Shown here piece after piece: positions 35,374 to 44,921 of a stretch of 60,842 nucleotides of DNA (position 1 is its first letter; each line of letters begins with the position of its first letter). The translations under genes and the position numbers were made by a program. This DNA comes from Clostridiales bacterium. GTDB lineage: Bacteria > Bacillota > Clostridia > Christensenellales > Borkfalkiaceae. The stretch covers positions 130,440-191,281 of the forward strand of contig DPQQ01000010.1 of the NCBI GenBank assembly GCA_003538975.1. Direction: 5' to 3'. The notes below the pieces were generated by a model. It was not told the DNA's origin. It saw nothing but the letters and a program-made list of their open reading frames with translations, and made no database searches.

Positions 35374-38091
35374 TTATGCGTTATTTGCGTCGTAGCCGAT
35401 TATTTCTCCGCTGCATTTAGTATCCGTAGCGGTTATTTTACCGTGATTCGAGCAATCGTCCGAAACCGTGGAACCGGCGCCGAGATAGCCCGTTATGCCG
35501 CCTACGTTTGTGTAGGAATTTACTTCGCCGTAGTTAACGCAGGAGTTTATACTGCTGTTAGTCGTCGTCCAGCCTATAATTCCGCCGAAACCGGTATTTG
35601 ATTTTGTAAGCGAAGAGCTGTCTGCGGTCGTTATCAGACCGTAGTTATAGCAGGTTGTGACGGTTGCGGTGTAGCTTGATCCTATGATACCGCCGACTTT
35701 CGAAACGCCGATAACCGTTCCGTAATTATAGCAATTCGTATAAGTAGCTCCGCCGTTTTTCGCTTCGCCGCCGACAATGCCGCCCGCGCCGTTTGCGGCA
35801 GTCGTAATCGTTCCGTAATTTACGCATCCGATTATTTCGAGAGTATTCGAAGTATAACCTACGATACCGCCGCAGTATGTTGCGCCCGCGGTAACGGAAG
35901 CGTAGTTAACGCAGTTCTTTATCGTTCCCGCGGCTTTTGTCATACCTAAAATTCCGCCGGTGTAAGCTTCTTTTGCGTTCGAAGTCGTTATCGAAGCAAA
36001 ATTCTTTACGTTTTCGATAACGAATCCGGTATTGGCGGTATAAGCGACCGAAGCCGCTCTCGTAGATCCCTGTACGGTACCTGCGACGACGAGATTTTTA
36101 ACAGTTCCCGAAATACCTTCGAAAAGAGCCGCTCCGTTGAAAGAAGAGCTTCCCGCCGTTAATTTTACGGCATATCCGTTGCCGTCGAGATTTCCGCCGA
36201 AATAACTCCAGCCCGAATTGGTGTTTACGCCTCTGTTTGCGATAGGCGTCCAGCTTGCCGCCGTCATATCGAGATTCGCCGCAAGTTTGAAGAACAAACC
36301 TTTGGCGTAAGTCTGACTTTTTGCTCCCGAATACTGAGTCTGCATGTATTTGAGCTGAGCGGCGGTTTTTATTATATACGGATTCTCTTCCGTGCCGTCG
36401 CCCGATTCGTAACCTTTCGCAACCGTCGTTCCGTCCCATACGTCGGCGGTTTTATAAGTTACCGTTTCGGTTTTGTTTTCCGTCATTATTCCGGAAAACC
36501 AGAAGTTATCGGGGAGATAGCCTTCTATCTCTGGCGATTCGGTGAGTTCTTTTCCGTAAACCGCCTTTTTGTCGATTAAAACGGTTTTATTTTCCGCAGC
36601 CGTTCCGCCGTTTTCATAAACGTATGAAACGGTCAATGCAAACTGAATTTTCTTCGCTTCGAACACAGCGTAATAAGTTACGTCTGCGGTCGCTGCGGGA
36701 ACAGAAGATAAAACTTCGCCGTTTTCTTCGGTCGCCCATCCGGCGAATGTGTAGGTATAAAGTTCGTCGTCCGCTTTTACGGGCGTTTCGCCGTCATACG
36801 CGGGCACGGTATCTTTCTGATAAATGGCAGAAGTCTCTTTGCCGTTTACGCTCCACTTAATAATGTAATTGGTTCTTACTTCGGTGAATACCGCGTAGTA
36901 TGTAGCGGCTCCGGTAACAGCGGGGAGAGTAGTCAAAGCGTTGCCGCCTTCTTCTGTAGCCCAGCCGGCGAATACGTAATCGGCGGTTTCGGTAGAATCT
37001 TTGGAAGGTTCTGTTTCGCCGTAAGAAGGAACCGCGTTATATAAAAACGATTTTGCCGTTTCGACGCCGTTTACTACGAACTTTATTTCGTAACTTCTCG
37101 TTGTTTTTGCGAATACCGCGTAGTAAGTAACTTCGGCGGTTACGGATTCTTTGCTTAAATCTACAGTTTCGCCGTCTTGGGTTTTTGACCAGCCTTTGAA
37201 AGTATATTCGAATTCGTCGGAAGCGGCTTTTACCGGAGTTTCACCGTCGTAAACGGGGACGGAGTCTAAAGCGGCGTAAGAGGAAGTTTCTTTTCCGTCC
37301 GTAATCCACCTGACGGTAAATCTTATTCTCGTTTCGGAGAATATCGCGTAATAAGTTATATCGCCCGTTACCGTTTCTGCGGAAAGATCTACCGTTTCGC
37401 CGTTTTCCGTTTCAGACCAGCCTATGAATGTGTAGCGGTAATCTTCGGTCGCGGCTTTTGTAGGTTCGCTTCCCGTATATGATGGAGCCGAGTCGTAATT
37501 TGCGGTGACGGGAGTCCGATTCTCTCCGTTTATAAACGTAACTGTGTAACTGTTCACGGTCTCGTCAAACACTGCGGTTAACGTAACGTTTGCGGTTACC
37601 GCGGGGAGTTCCGCTTCGTAAACGGTTTCGCCGATCTTCCAGCCCTTAAACGAGTAAGAATACTGCGCGGTGCCTGCTTTTACGGGAGCTGCTTCGTCAT
37701 AGGTTATGACAGTTCCGTATTTAAGCGAGACCGTTTTTACCGTTTCGCCGTCCACTACGAAAGAAGCCGTATACGAACGCTTCGTTCCGTTAAAGGTCGC
37801 TTTGTATGTAGCGTCCTTTCCGACAACGGGGAGTTCTGCGAGAACTATTCCGTCTTCTCCCGCCCATCCCGCGAACGAATAATCGAATTCGTCGTCGGAA
37901 GGTTTAACGGGCGTTTCGCCGTTATAGCTTACCGCTTCGCCGGACTTTACGTCAGTCTCGTACAAAACAGTTTCGTCGTAGTTAACGAAACTGATTCTGA
38001 AGCTCTTGTTTTCCGTCGTTGTACATCCCGCGAAAGCGCAGCACGAGAGTATAAGGGCGAAAATAAGAGCGGTTACAAAAGATTTTCTCAT
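35374..38091 (-). CDS. Lipoprotein with InlB-type repeats and GLUG repeats (paralogue 1)
   Basis: A 905-residue lipoprotein (FAGC lipobox), last gene of a five-gene operon, behind AAGGAG. Residues about 28-480 hold six roughly 75-residue repeats of the Listeria-Bacteroides (InlB B-repeat) type, each with GETPVK, F.GW and a closing V.YYAVF. A divergent MucBP-like unit follows (about 485-550). After a linker with ENPYIIKTAAQLKYMQ, residues about 680-900 form GLUG-type repeats (GGIVG...C.NYG.I), a beta-helix found in adhesins. The product is likely a long surface stalk. It is clearly related to the next gene upstream. No catalytic motif is seen. Confidence 0.87.
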   Translation of the reverse strand: MRKSFVTALIFALILSCCAFAGCTTTENKSFRISFVNYDETVLYETDVKSGEAVSYNGETPVKPSDDEFDYSFAGWAGEDGIVLAELPVVGKDATYKATFNGTKRSYTASFVVDGETVKTVSLKYGTVITYDEAAPVKAGTAQYSYSFKGWKIGETVYEAELPAVTANVTLTAVFDETVNSYTVTFINGENRTPVTANYDSAPSYTGSEPTKAATEDYRYTFIGWSETENGETVDLSAETVTGDITYYAIFSETRIRFTVRWITDGKETSSYAALDSVPVYDGETPVKAASDEFEYTFKGWSKTQDGETVDLSKESVTAEVTYYAVFAKTTRSYEIKFVVNGVETAKSFLYNAVPSYGETEPSKDSTETADYVFAGWATEEGGNALTTLPAVTGAATYYAVFTEVRTNYIIKWSVNGKETSAIYQKDTVPAYDGETPVKADDELYTYTFAGWATEENGEVLSSVPAATADVTYYAVFEAKKIQFALTVSYVYENGGTAAENKTVLIDKKAVYGKELTESPEIEGYLPDNFWFSGIMTENKTETVTYKTADVWDGTTVAKGYESGDGTEENPYIIKTAAQLKYMQTQYSGAKSQTYAKGLFFKLAANLDMTAASWTPIANRGVNTNSGWSYFGGNLDGNGYAVKLTAGSSSFNGAALFEGISGTVKNLVVAGTVQGSTRAASVAYTANTGFVIENVKNFASITTSNAKEAYTGGILGMTKAAGTIKNCVNYASVTAGATYCGGIVGYTSNTLEIIGCVNYGTITTAANGAGGIVGGEAKNGGATYTNCYNYGTVIGVSKVGGIIGSSYTATVTTCYNYGLITTADSSSLTKSNTGFGGIIGWTTTNSSINSCVNYGEVNSYTNVGGITGYLGAGSTVSDDCSNHGKITATDTKCSGEIIGYDANNA

Positions 38092-38171
38092 AATTTTCTC
38101 CTTTTCGGCGGATTGAGAATTTTTTCCGCCGTAAAAATTTTTTATTTATTTCCAAACGATAGGGTAAAGGT

Positions 38172-40832
38172 TTAGCCGATGAGACGGAAAGAGCCTTTTT
38201 CGGAGCAATTTTCGGACGAAGAAGTCGAAGTAAGCTGTCCGCAGATCTGACCTACCGAGCCGCCGCCCGTAACTATGGCGTAATTTATGCAGCTTTTTAC
38301 CGCACCGTATCCGTAATTGGAACCGGCTATGCCGCCGACGTAAACGCCTTCGGAATAAACTTCGCCGCGGTTTTCGGACTTATCCGTAACTCCGCCGTTT
38401 ACCGCGCCCGATACTCCGCCGACGTAATTTTTATTCGCTTTCACGAGTCCGTAATTTACACATTCGTAAACGGTTGCTCTTACTAAAGCTCCGTTCACGG
38501 TCTTTCCGTCCGTTCTTCCCGTAACGCCGCCCGTTACGGAATTTAAAGAAGAACTTTTGTTATAAACCGGGCCGTAATTATTCGACTTACTTACAGTAAA
38601 AGCTTTTACTGTAACTTGCGCCGCACCTGCGATACCGCCGATCGAAGATCCGCTTCCGTAAACCGTTCCGCGGTTTTCGCATAAGGCAAGGTTCGCTTCG
38701 GTAATTTTTCCGACTATTCCGCCGACGTAAACGGTGCCTTTTATTATTCCGTTGTTTTTGCAGGACGAAACTTCGAGACATTCGTTAAGTCCCGCGATGC
38801 CGCCCGTGTAACCGGTACCGGAAACGGGGGAGTAGTTGTAACAGTTTTCGATTTTGCCGCCGCCCTTCGAAGCGTAAGAGATTATGCCGGCGGATCCGTT
38901 CGATTTTGTGAGAATCGTCCCATAGTTTACGCAGTCATAAATATTGATCGCAGCCGCCGTAAAGAACGCTCCGATAATTCCGCCCGCTCTTCCGAAAGAC
39001 GAAACGCCGCCGTAATTAACGCAGCCGCTTACGGATATTCCGAAAGAGTTGCCGACTATACCGCCGACTCCGCCCGTGATTTTAGCCGCGGAAGAAGTAA
39101 CGGTTCCGTAGTTTGCCGAATTTTTTATCGCCGAACCGTTTGCCGCCATACCGACTATGCCTCCGACGTAATCTCCGGCGGAAGTTATTTTAGCGTAGTT
39201 ATAAACGTTTTCCAGGATGCCGCCGGAGCCTAAAGTATAGGCGATGCCGCCCGCTCTCGACAGGGAAGAAACGCTTCCGTAAACGGTAAGATTTTTTACC
39301 GTTCCCGAAATTCCTTCGAACAGCCCCAGAGCGTGAGCTTTGTCGTTTTCGGCTGAAATTTTTATCGAGTGTCCGTTCCCGTCGAACGTTCCCGCAAAGT
39401 AGCTCCAGCTGTAATTAGTAAAGGAACCCCTGTTCGCGATCGGCGTCCAGAAAGCCGCCGACATATCGAGATCGGCTTCGAGCCTGAAATATTTGCCCGA
39501 AGAATATTGTTGTTTTGCCGCGCCGGCGTTCTGCTCCTGCATGTATTTAAGCTGCGCCGCGGTTTTAATTATATACGGATCTTCTTTTGAGCCGCTTCCC
39601 GATTCGTACCTGTCAGAAACTGCAGAACCGTCCCATACCGAAACGGGAGCATAGCTGACCGTAACGGTCGCGTTTCCGGTCATGTAACCGATAACCGAAG
39701 GCTTGTCGGGGGAATATCCGATTATATCGGGAGATGTTATATCGTAAATATCGCCGTAAAATATATATTCGCTTGTTTTTGAAATCTTTTCGCCGTTTTT
39801 AACGTAAATAACGGTTAAAAGATAGGATTTTAACGTCTTTTTGTAAGTTGCGGTAAAGGTGACGTCGCCGTAAACCGCCGGAAGAGTTTTATAAACCGTT
39901 CCGTTTAAGCTCCAACCGATAAAATCGTAGTAATACTCGTCGGTCTCGGCTTTTACGGGAGTTTCTCCGCCATATTCGGGCGTTTCGCCGTAAAATACGG
40001 AAGTCTCGGATAAAAAGGCGGTTTCGGTTAAGAATCTGACTTTTACCGATTTTTTGACCTCGTTAAAAACAGCTTCGTATTCCGCGCCGTCCGCAGACAC
40101 CTTAGGCAGATCGCTGGAATAAATCGTTCCGTCTTTCGCTTTCCATCCCGCAAATTCGTAACTTACGGTTTCGTCCGCTTTTTTATATGGAGCGCCGTAA
40201 AACTTCGGGATCGAACCGACGGGGAAGGATAGCGTAAGGCTTTCGCTTTCTACTATGAATTTTATTTCGGAGAAAGAAGTCTTTTTTATTATCGCCGTAT
40301 AAGTTACGTCCGACTTCACCGCCGCAAACGTTTTATTCCAACCCGTAATTTCGATATAAATTCCGTTCTTTATAAAAGAAGTTTCGCCTTCGTAAAAAGG
40401 GATTTCGTTATAACTATAAGTTTTTTCCGTCGCTTCGCCGCCCACTATAAACGTTACGGTATAGGTAGCGGCGGCTTCGGAATAAGTCGCGGTGAAAACG
40501 GTGTTTTTGCTTACTGCAGGTAAATTTTTATAAACCGTTCCGTCTGCGTTCCAGCCGACAAAGGTAAATCTCACGCCGTTTTCGTCTTCTCTTTCGGGGA
40601 TAGAATTATCGTAAACGGGAACGGAACCTTTTTCCACCGCTTTCGCGAGTAAAAGAGTGCCGTCGTAATCGGTAAAGTTCACCGTTACGGTTTCGCTTCC
40701 AGGCTTGTCGTTTCCTCCTTTTTTACAGCCGTAAAACGTACAGAAGGAGAGTAAAAACGTAAAAATAAGCAGATAAAACAAAACCGAGGGTAATTTTTTA
40801 CTATAAAAATTTCTGATCTTTTCGTTTTCCAT
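38172..40832 (-). CDS. Lipoprotein with InlB-type repeats and GLUG repeats (paralogue 2)
   Basis: An 886-residue paralogue of the 35374-38091 gene. The signal region is longer than usual, with about 14 residues before the hydrophobic core, and ends in FYGC. About five InlB-like repeats (residues 48-370) precede the shared VWDGSAV and ENPYIIKTAAQLKYMQ-like linker. Nine or so GLUG-type repeats (about 560-870) follow, more than in paralogue 1. The start is 2 bases after the upstream stop, with GAAGGAG inside the upstream gene, so the two are co-transcribed. The two proteins probably arose by local duplication and diverged. The likely role is surface adhesion or glycan display. Confidence 0.86.
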   Translation of the reverse strand: MENEKIRNFYSKKLPSVLFYLLIFTFLLSFCTFYGCKKGGNDKPGSETVTVNFTDYDGTLLLAKAVEKGSVPVYDNSIPEREDENGVRFTFVGWNADGTVYKNLPAVSKNTVFTATYSEAAATYTVTFIVGGEATEKTYSYNEIPFYEGETSFIKNGIYIEITGWNKTFAAVKSDVTYTAIIKKTSFSEIKFIVESESLTLSFPVGSIPKFYGAPYKKADETVSYEFAGWKAKDGTIYSSDLPKVSADGAEYEAVFNEVKKSVKVRFLTETAFLSETSVFYGETPEYGGETPVKAETDEYYYDFIGWSLNGTVYKTLPAVYGDVTFTATYKKTLKSYLLTVIYVKNGEKISKTSEYIFYGDIYDITSPDIIGYSPDKPSVIGYMTGNATVTVSYAPVSVWDGSAVSDRYESGSGSKEDPYIIKTAAQLKYMQEQNAGAAKQQYSSGKYFRLEADLDMSAAFWTPIANRGSFTNYSWSYFAGTFDGNGHSIKISAENDKAHALGLFEGISGTVKNLTVYGSVSSLSRAGGIAYTLGSGGILENVYNYAKITSAGDYVGGIVGMAANGSAIKNSANYGTVTSSAAKITGGVGGIVGNSFGISVSGCVNYGGVSSFGRAGGIIGAFFTAAAINIYDCVNYGTILTKSNGSAGIISYASKGGGKIENCYNYSPVSGTGYTGGIAGLNECLEVSSCKNNGIIKGTVYVGGIVGKITEANLALCENRGTVYGSGSSIGGIAGAAQVTVKAFTVSKSNNYGPVYNKSSSLNSVTGGVTGRTDGKTVNGALVRATVYECVNYGLVKANKNYVGGVSGAVNGGVTDKSENRGEVYSEGVYVGGIAGSNYGYGAVKSCINYAIVTGGGSVGQICGQLTSTSSSENCSEKGSFRLIG

Positions 40833-40834
40833 TT

Positions 40835-42991
40835 TTACGCTCCTTCGCTTATTCTTTCGAGCGACCGGTTTTTGCAGGTGAGTTCGAGACTGAATCCGAA
40901 TATCCCGACCGTACAGTCGCCGCCATTAAAGTCGAATTCTCTTCTTAAGGCTTCGTTGTCGTTTAGAAAAAGCGTGAGTTCGTTTCCGACTTTTTTAACG
41001 GTCAGCGTGACGTAAACGCCGTCCGTATATTTAAAAGCGGAGGCGGAGGATTCTTTCGAAGTGCTCCAGTCGAAATCTCCGTTTACTTTTCTTACCGTAC
41101 CGACGTTTGTCGAAGTAAGGTCTGCGGAACCGTCTACGTAAAGGTAAACCGATTCGTTCCTGTTTTTCACCGATAACCCGAATTTAGGCCATTCGTCGCC
41201 GGTTATGTTCGATTTTACCGTGAACGATACCGAAAATACAAAGTTTTCGCCGGCGTTTTCTTTAAGATAGGTTTCCTGCACGCCGGCTTTGTAAAAGGTG
41301 ACTTCGGAAGAAGTTTCTTTAACTCCGTCCGTTTCGGTAAATATTCCGTAATCGCCCCAGACGCCACTGCTTTCCGCATATTTTCCGAAAGCGGATAATA
41401 TTTTTCTGTTAAGATACGAATATCCGTCCGAAGAAAGCCCGGTCGCTTCCGAATAAGCGGGGGAGTACGGAATGCCGTCGTATAAGTCGGCGAACGCGTC
41501 TATGAATTTTATGTTTTTACTGTCCGCATAAGCTTTTACAGAAAAGTTATACGCTTTTAATGCTTCGTTGTCGAAACTTACGCTTTTTACGGGGAGAGCG
41601 GATAATATCGTAAGTTCCGTGTTTTTATATTTTGAGATAAATTCGTCTATAAACGTTTTTGCGTTATTAAAAGAATTCAGCACGCCCGAACTTAAATCGC
41701 CGTCTAAAGCCATCAGAACTTTTTCGGGCGAATAAGCGTTTATGAGATCTATGTTATCAGTCCAGTATTTTATATCGGAATCGGCTTTTGCAATACTCGT
41801 CGTTTTTCCGAGAGCGGAAAGATTTTTCACCTGTCCGCCGCTTATTCCGCTTGCGGCAACGCCGCCGCCGATTAAAAGAACTTCCGTTTTTTCGGGTAAG
41901 GTGTTTTTTACAAAGCCGTTTTCGGTTATTACAAGGTGAGATTTCGGATTATCCCATTCAACGCCGTTTCCGGAATAATAATTCCAGTTAGTCATAAGGG
42001 CGTTTACCGTATTACGTAAAGAACACGCGAAGGTCAGCTCGTCAAGAGCGGTATTACGGGTTAATCCGATCGAAAAGTAGGGGATATCAACGGTAACTTT
42101 ATATCCCGCAAATCCGTCGGTCAATATGTCAGTAAGGCTCGTTTTGACCGAGACTGTTCCGCCGAAGTCGTGCCATATGCCGTTTGAAGCAACGTATGAA
42201 AAGTATTTGCCGTCAGCAGTGACGAGGAATCTGTAATTATAACGGTTGAACGAAGTTTCGTTATAAGATTTTCTGCCGATTATGAATTCCGCGTTGTCGA
42301 GATACCCGGCTACCTGCTGCGTTTTTCCGTCGGTAAACACCACGCTGTCTTCTATAAGCGCGGTAACGGTAAGCGACTTTTTGCCGTAAAACGCCTGCCA
42401 GTGCGATTTTGCGGTAATTCCGCTTTGTTTGGTCGAAAGAATTATGTCTTTGTCCGAAAAAAGATCTTTAAGAGTAACCGAAACTTCCGCCGATTTTTCG
42501 GGCATTATAAATTCTTTACCGGTTATCTTTTCGCCGTTTACGGTGTAATAGTCGACTGTTTTGCCGTAAGAAACGTAAGTTTTAAGAGTGACTTTGTCGC
42601 CGGCCTTTGCCGATAACGGGTTCGGTAAAACAACGCCGTATTCGTTATTATCGGTTATTATATCGAAGCCGTCTTCCGCAGCATATTCCGCGGTGACGCA
42701 GACGTCGGTCTCCGGCATAATAAATTCGTTTCCGTAGAGTTTTTCGCCGTTTAAGTAGCTTGCGTAAACATAGTAGCCGTTCTTTGGCTTTATCGTGTAT
42801 TTTACCGTTTCGCCAGCATTTGCCGATGCGACTACCTTGATTATTCCGTAATCTGTGCTTTCTGCGGTTATGTTAAACGATTTTTCCGTCGGTTTGCCGC
42901 TTTTGTTTTCGTCGCAGGCGAAAAAAGCGAAAAGAGCGGTACAAATAATCGAAATAATTAAAAGTGTTTTCGGTATTATCGACTTTTTCAT
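40835..42991 (-). CDS. Lipoprotein with beta repeats and an apparently inactive SGNH-like domain
   Basis: A 718-residue lipoprotein (FFAC lipobox). Two repeats of the KNGYYVYASYLNG...MP..DV type (about 38-165) precede a beta domain (about 180-350). Residues about 368-540 follow the SGNH order but the catalytic positions differ. Where GDS is expected there is GGG (375-377), and the DxxH block reads DGYSY (Asp522, Ser525). A LamG-like sandwich ends the protein. The frame is intact, so it is not a pseudogene by disruption; it may be a binding-only domain. The start overlaps the upstream stop (ATGA). Confidence 0.78.
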   Translation of the reverse strand: MKKSIIPKTLLIISIICTALFAFFACDENKSGKPTEKSFNITAESTDYGIIKVVASANAGETVKYTIKPKNGYYVYASYLNGEKLYGNEFIMPETDVCVTAEYAAEDGFDIITDNNEYGVVLPNPLSAKAGDKVTLKTYVSYGKTVDYYTVNGEKITGKEFIMPEKSAEVSVTLKDLFSDKDIILSTKQSGITAKSHWQAFYGKKSLTVTALIEDSVVFTDGKTQQVAGYLDNAEFIIGRKSYNETSFNRYNYRFLVTADGKYFSYVASNGIWHDFGGTVSVKTSLTDILTDGFAGYKVTVDIPYFSIGLTRNTALDELTFACSLRNTVNALMTNWNYYSGNGVEWDNPKSHLVITENGFVKNTLPEKTEVLLIGGGVAASGISGGQVKNLSALGKTTSIAKADSDIKYWTDNIDLINAYSPEKVLMALDGDLSSGVLNSFNNAKTFIDEFISKYKNTELTILSALPVKSVSFDNEALKAYNFSVKAYADSKNIKFIDAFADLYDGIPYSPAYSEATGLSSDGYSYLNRKILSAFGKYAESSGVWGDYGIFTETDGVKETSSEVTFYKAGVQETYLKENAGENFVFSVSFTVKSNITGDEWPKFGLSVKNRNESVYLYVDGSADLTSTNVGTVRKVNGDFDWSTSKESSASAFKYTDGVYVTLTVKKVGNELTLFLNDNEALRREFDFNGGDCTVGIFGFSLELTCKNRSLERISEGA

Positions 42992-44910
42992 TCCGCAGCC
43001 TCCGTTTTATTTTTGTCTTTTTTTAATTTTAAGATTAAAGCCGAACCCGCGCCGACAGCCAAAGCTACGATAATCAGCCCCACAGCGATTTTAAGCGATT
43101 CGCTCTTTAACGAAGAATTTTTTAGGGATACGGTTTTGCCGTATACAAACGTATCGAGTATTTCTTCTCTCGAAGAAGTTTTCATCCCGTCCGAAATAAT
43201 CCCGTCCGGATAATATGTTTTGCTGAGTATCGAAGTGTTTCCCTTGAAATCCCAAACGAACTGATTCTGATAGTTGTACATTTTATCCGTTATCGAACTT
43301 ACGTAATTGATATAGCAAAGCATATTTTTTTCATCGAATGTGAACAGTCCTAAAAGTCCGTCGAGACCGTCGTTCATTATAATCGACTGCTGATTTATCA
43401 GAAAGCACGAAACGACGTTGCCGTTATCGCCCACGAATTCTCTCTGTACTATATCGTCTGAAAATACGTGTCCGCAGATTACCATAAATACGTTCGGATA
43501 TTTTTTGAGCCATTTGCTCCACATCGCGTCCGGGTTGTTTATCGAGGTTTTCCCGTTCCAGCCGTAGTCGGTTGGAGCTTCTGTACCGGTCGCGATAAAA
43601 TATCCGTCGGGGTTCAGAAAACCGTGCGTCGTTACGATAACTCTCCTGTCGGGGTATTTTTCCGTCACTTCGCAGCACCAGGAGAGAACGTCGTCAGACG
43701 GACCGAAGTCGAGGGCGAATATGATATAATCCACTCCGCCGAGAGTTATAAGATAGTAGGCGTTTACGATGCTGTCATCCGAAAAAGAACCGCCCCATTC
43801 GTTCCATACGGTATATTTTCCCGGCTGAAAGACTTTATTGAATTCCGTAACCGAATGGTCGAGCCGACATTCGTTATCGTAATCGTGGTTGCCGGGTATC
43901 GCCGCATAGGGGAGATCCGCCTCCGATTTAAGTCTTTCGAACTGACTCGCGACGAGAGGATACTGTCTTTCCCAGTTTCTGCCGTTCGTGTAACCGTCGG
44001 TAATATCTCCGGTAGACAGCGCGAAGCCTATTTTTTTGGACTCTTTGTTATCAATAAGATAGTCGAACGAATAGTGAAGAGCCGACTGATAATGGTTTGT
44101 GAGCATCTGAAGATCGGGGAGAACCGCAAGGGTATAATCCTTCGTCCCGAAAAGATCTCCGTTAAAGTATAAATCGTTTGAAGAAAGGTACGCGTCGTTG
44201 CGATACATCGAAGTATCCTTTAAGACGGTTTTTCCGAGCGAGAGATATACGTTGAACATAAGGTCCGATCTCGTTTTATACGAAATATCGTAAGGCGATT
44301 CAAAGTCGTTTTTAACTTCCGCCGCGGTAAGAGCGGATGAGTACAGCGTAAGCTGTTTTATAAATCCCCTGAAAGGTCTTTTTTCGGCGTTGTTGAACCA
44401 GTCGCCGCCGATAGCGTGTTGTTTGTTGAATTCGGTAATGTCCGTACCCGCGCCGCAAGTTACTTCCTGTGCGAGAGTTCCGTCGACGTATAATGCGAAC
44501 GTCCCGCGGGCTTTATATCTTACGACCGCTATATGAACGTATTTACCCGTTCTTAAATCGACTTTATCGAACGAAAAGTACTTTTCGTAAGAATTCCAGT
44601 TTACGGTAAGGTTGCCGTAAGAGTTTACCGAATACGAGAGCATCGGCGTTTTGCTTTTCAGTTCGTTCGAGAATATGTTGCCGATTTCGCCTTCGGTATT
44701 TTTGTTTATTTTTATAACCGCTTCGAAGGTATCCGGAGTTTCGCGGAGTCTGTCCGAAAGGGCGTATTTTATTACTCCGCTCGAAAAGTCCACTCCGTAA
44801 AAGCTTTCCGCGGCGGCTGTTTTCGCGTTCAGGGGGAGAGAGAAGGCGATATTGAACGCCATGGCGAAAACGAGTATGAATATCAAATTCTTAAATAATC
44901 TTTTTTTCAT
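42988..44910 (-). CDS. Cell-surface LamG plus calcineurin-type phosphoesterase
   Basis: I use ATG 44910, preceded by ATAGGAGC; an upstream in-frame start at 44955 would overlap the preceding gene. The 640-residue product has a signal peptide without a lipobox, a LamG-like lectin fold (about residues 40-210), and a metallophosphatase domain. Its motifs are STGDITDG (Asp302), PGNHDYD (Asn341, His342, Asp343), a TTHGF and a CGH segment. The first metal motif is PDLQ rather than the usual DxH. A C-terminal span followed by KLKKDKNK anchors it. It may hydrolyse phosphomonoesters or diesters on glycans or teichoic-acid-like polymers; substrate unknown. Confidence 0.85.
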   Translation of the reverse strand: MKKRLFKNLIFILVFAMAFNIAFSLPLNAKTAAAESFYGVDFSSGVIKYALSDRLRETPDTFEAVIKINKNTEGEIGNIFSNELKSKTPMLSYSVNSYGNLTVNWNSYEKYFSFDKVDLRTGKYVHIAVVRYKARGTFALYVDGTLAQEVTCGAGTDITEFNKQHAIGGDWFNNAEKRPFRGFIKQLTLYSSALTAAEVKNDFESPYDISYKTRSDLMFNVYLSLGKTVLKDTSMYRNDAYLSSNDLYFNGDLFGTKDYTLAVLPDLQMLTNHYQSALHYSFDYLIDNKESKKIGFALSTGDITDGYTNGRNWERQYPLVASQFERLKSEADLPYAAIPGNHDYDNECRLDHSVTEFNKVFQPGKYTVWNEWGGSFSDDSIVNAYYLITLGGVDYIIFALDFGPSDDVLSWCCEVTEKYPDRRVIVTTHGFLNPDGYFIATGTEAPTDYGWNGKTSINNPDAMWSKWLKKYPNVFMVICGHVFSDDIVQREFVGDNGNVVSCFLINQQSIIMNDGLDGLLGLFTFDEKNMLCYINYVSSITDKMYNYQNQFVWDFKGNTSILSKTYYPDGIISDGMKTSSREEILDTFVYGKTVSLKNSSLKSESLKIAVGLIIVALAVGAGSALILKLKKDKNKTEAAE

Positions 44911-44921
44911 ATGTTCCGCTC

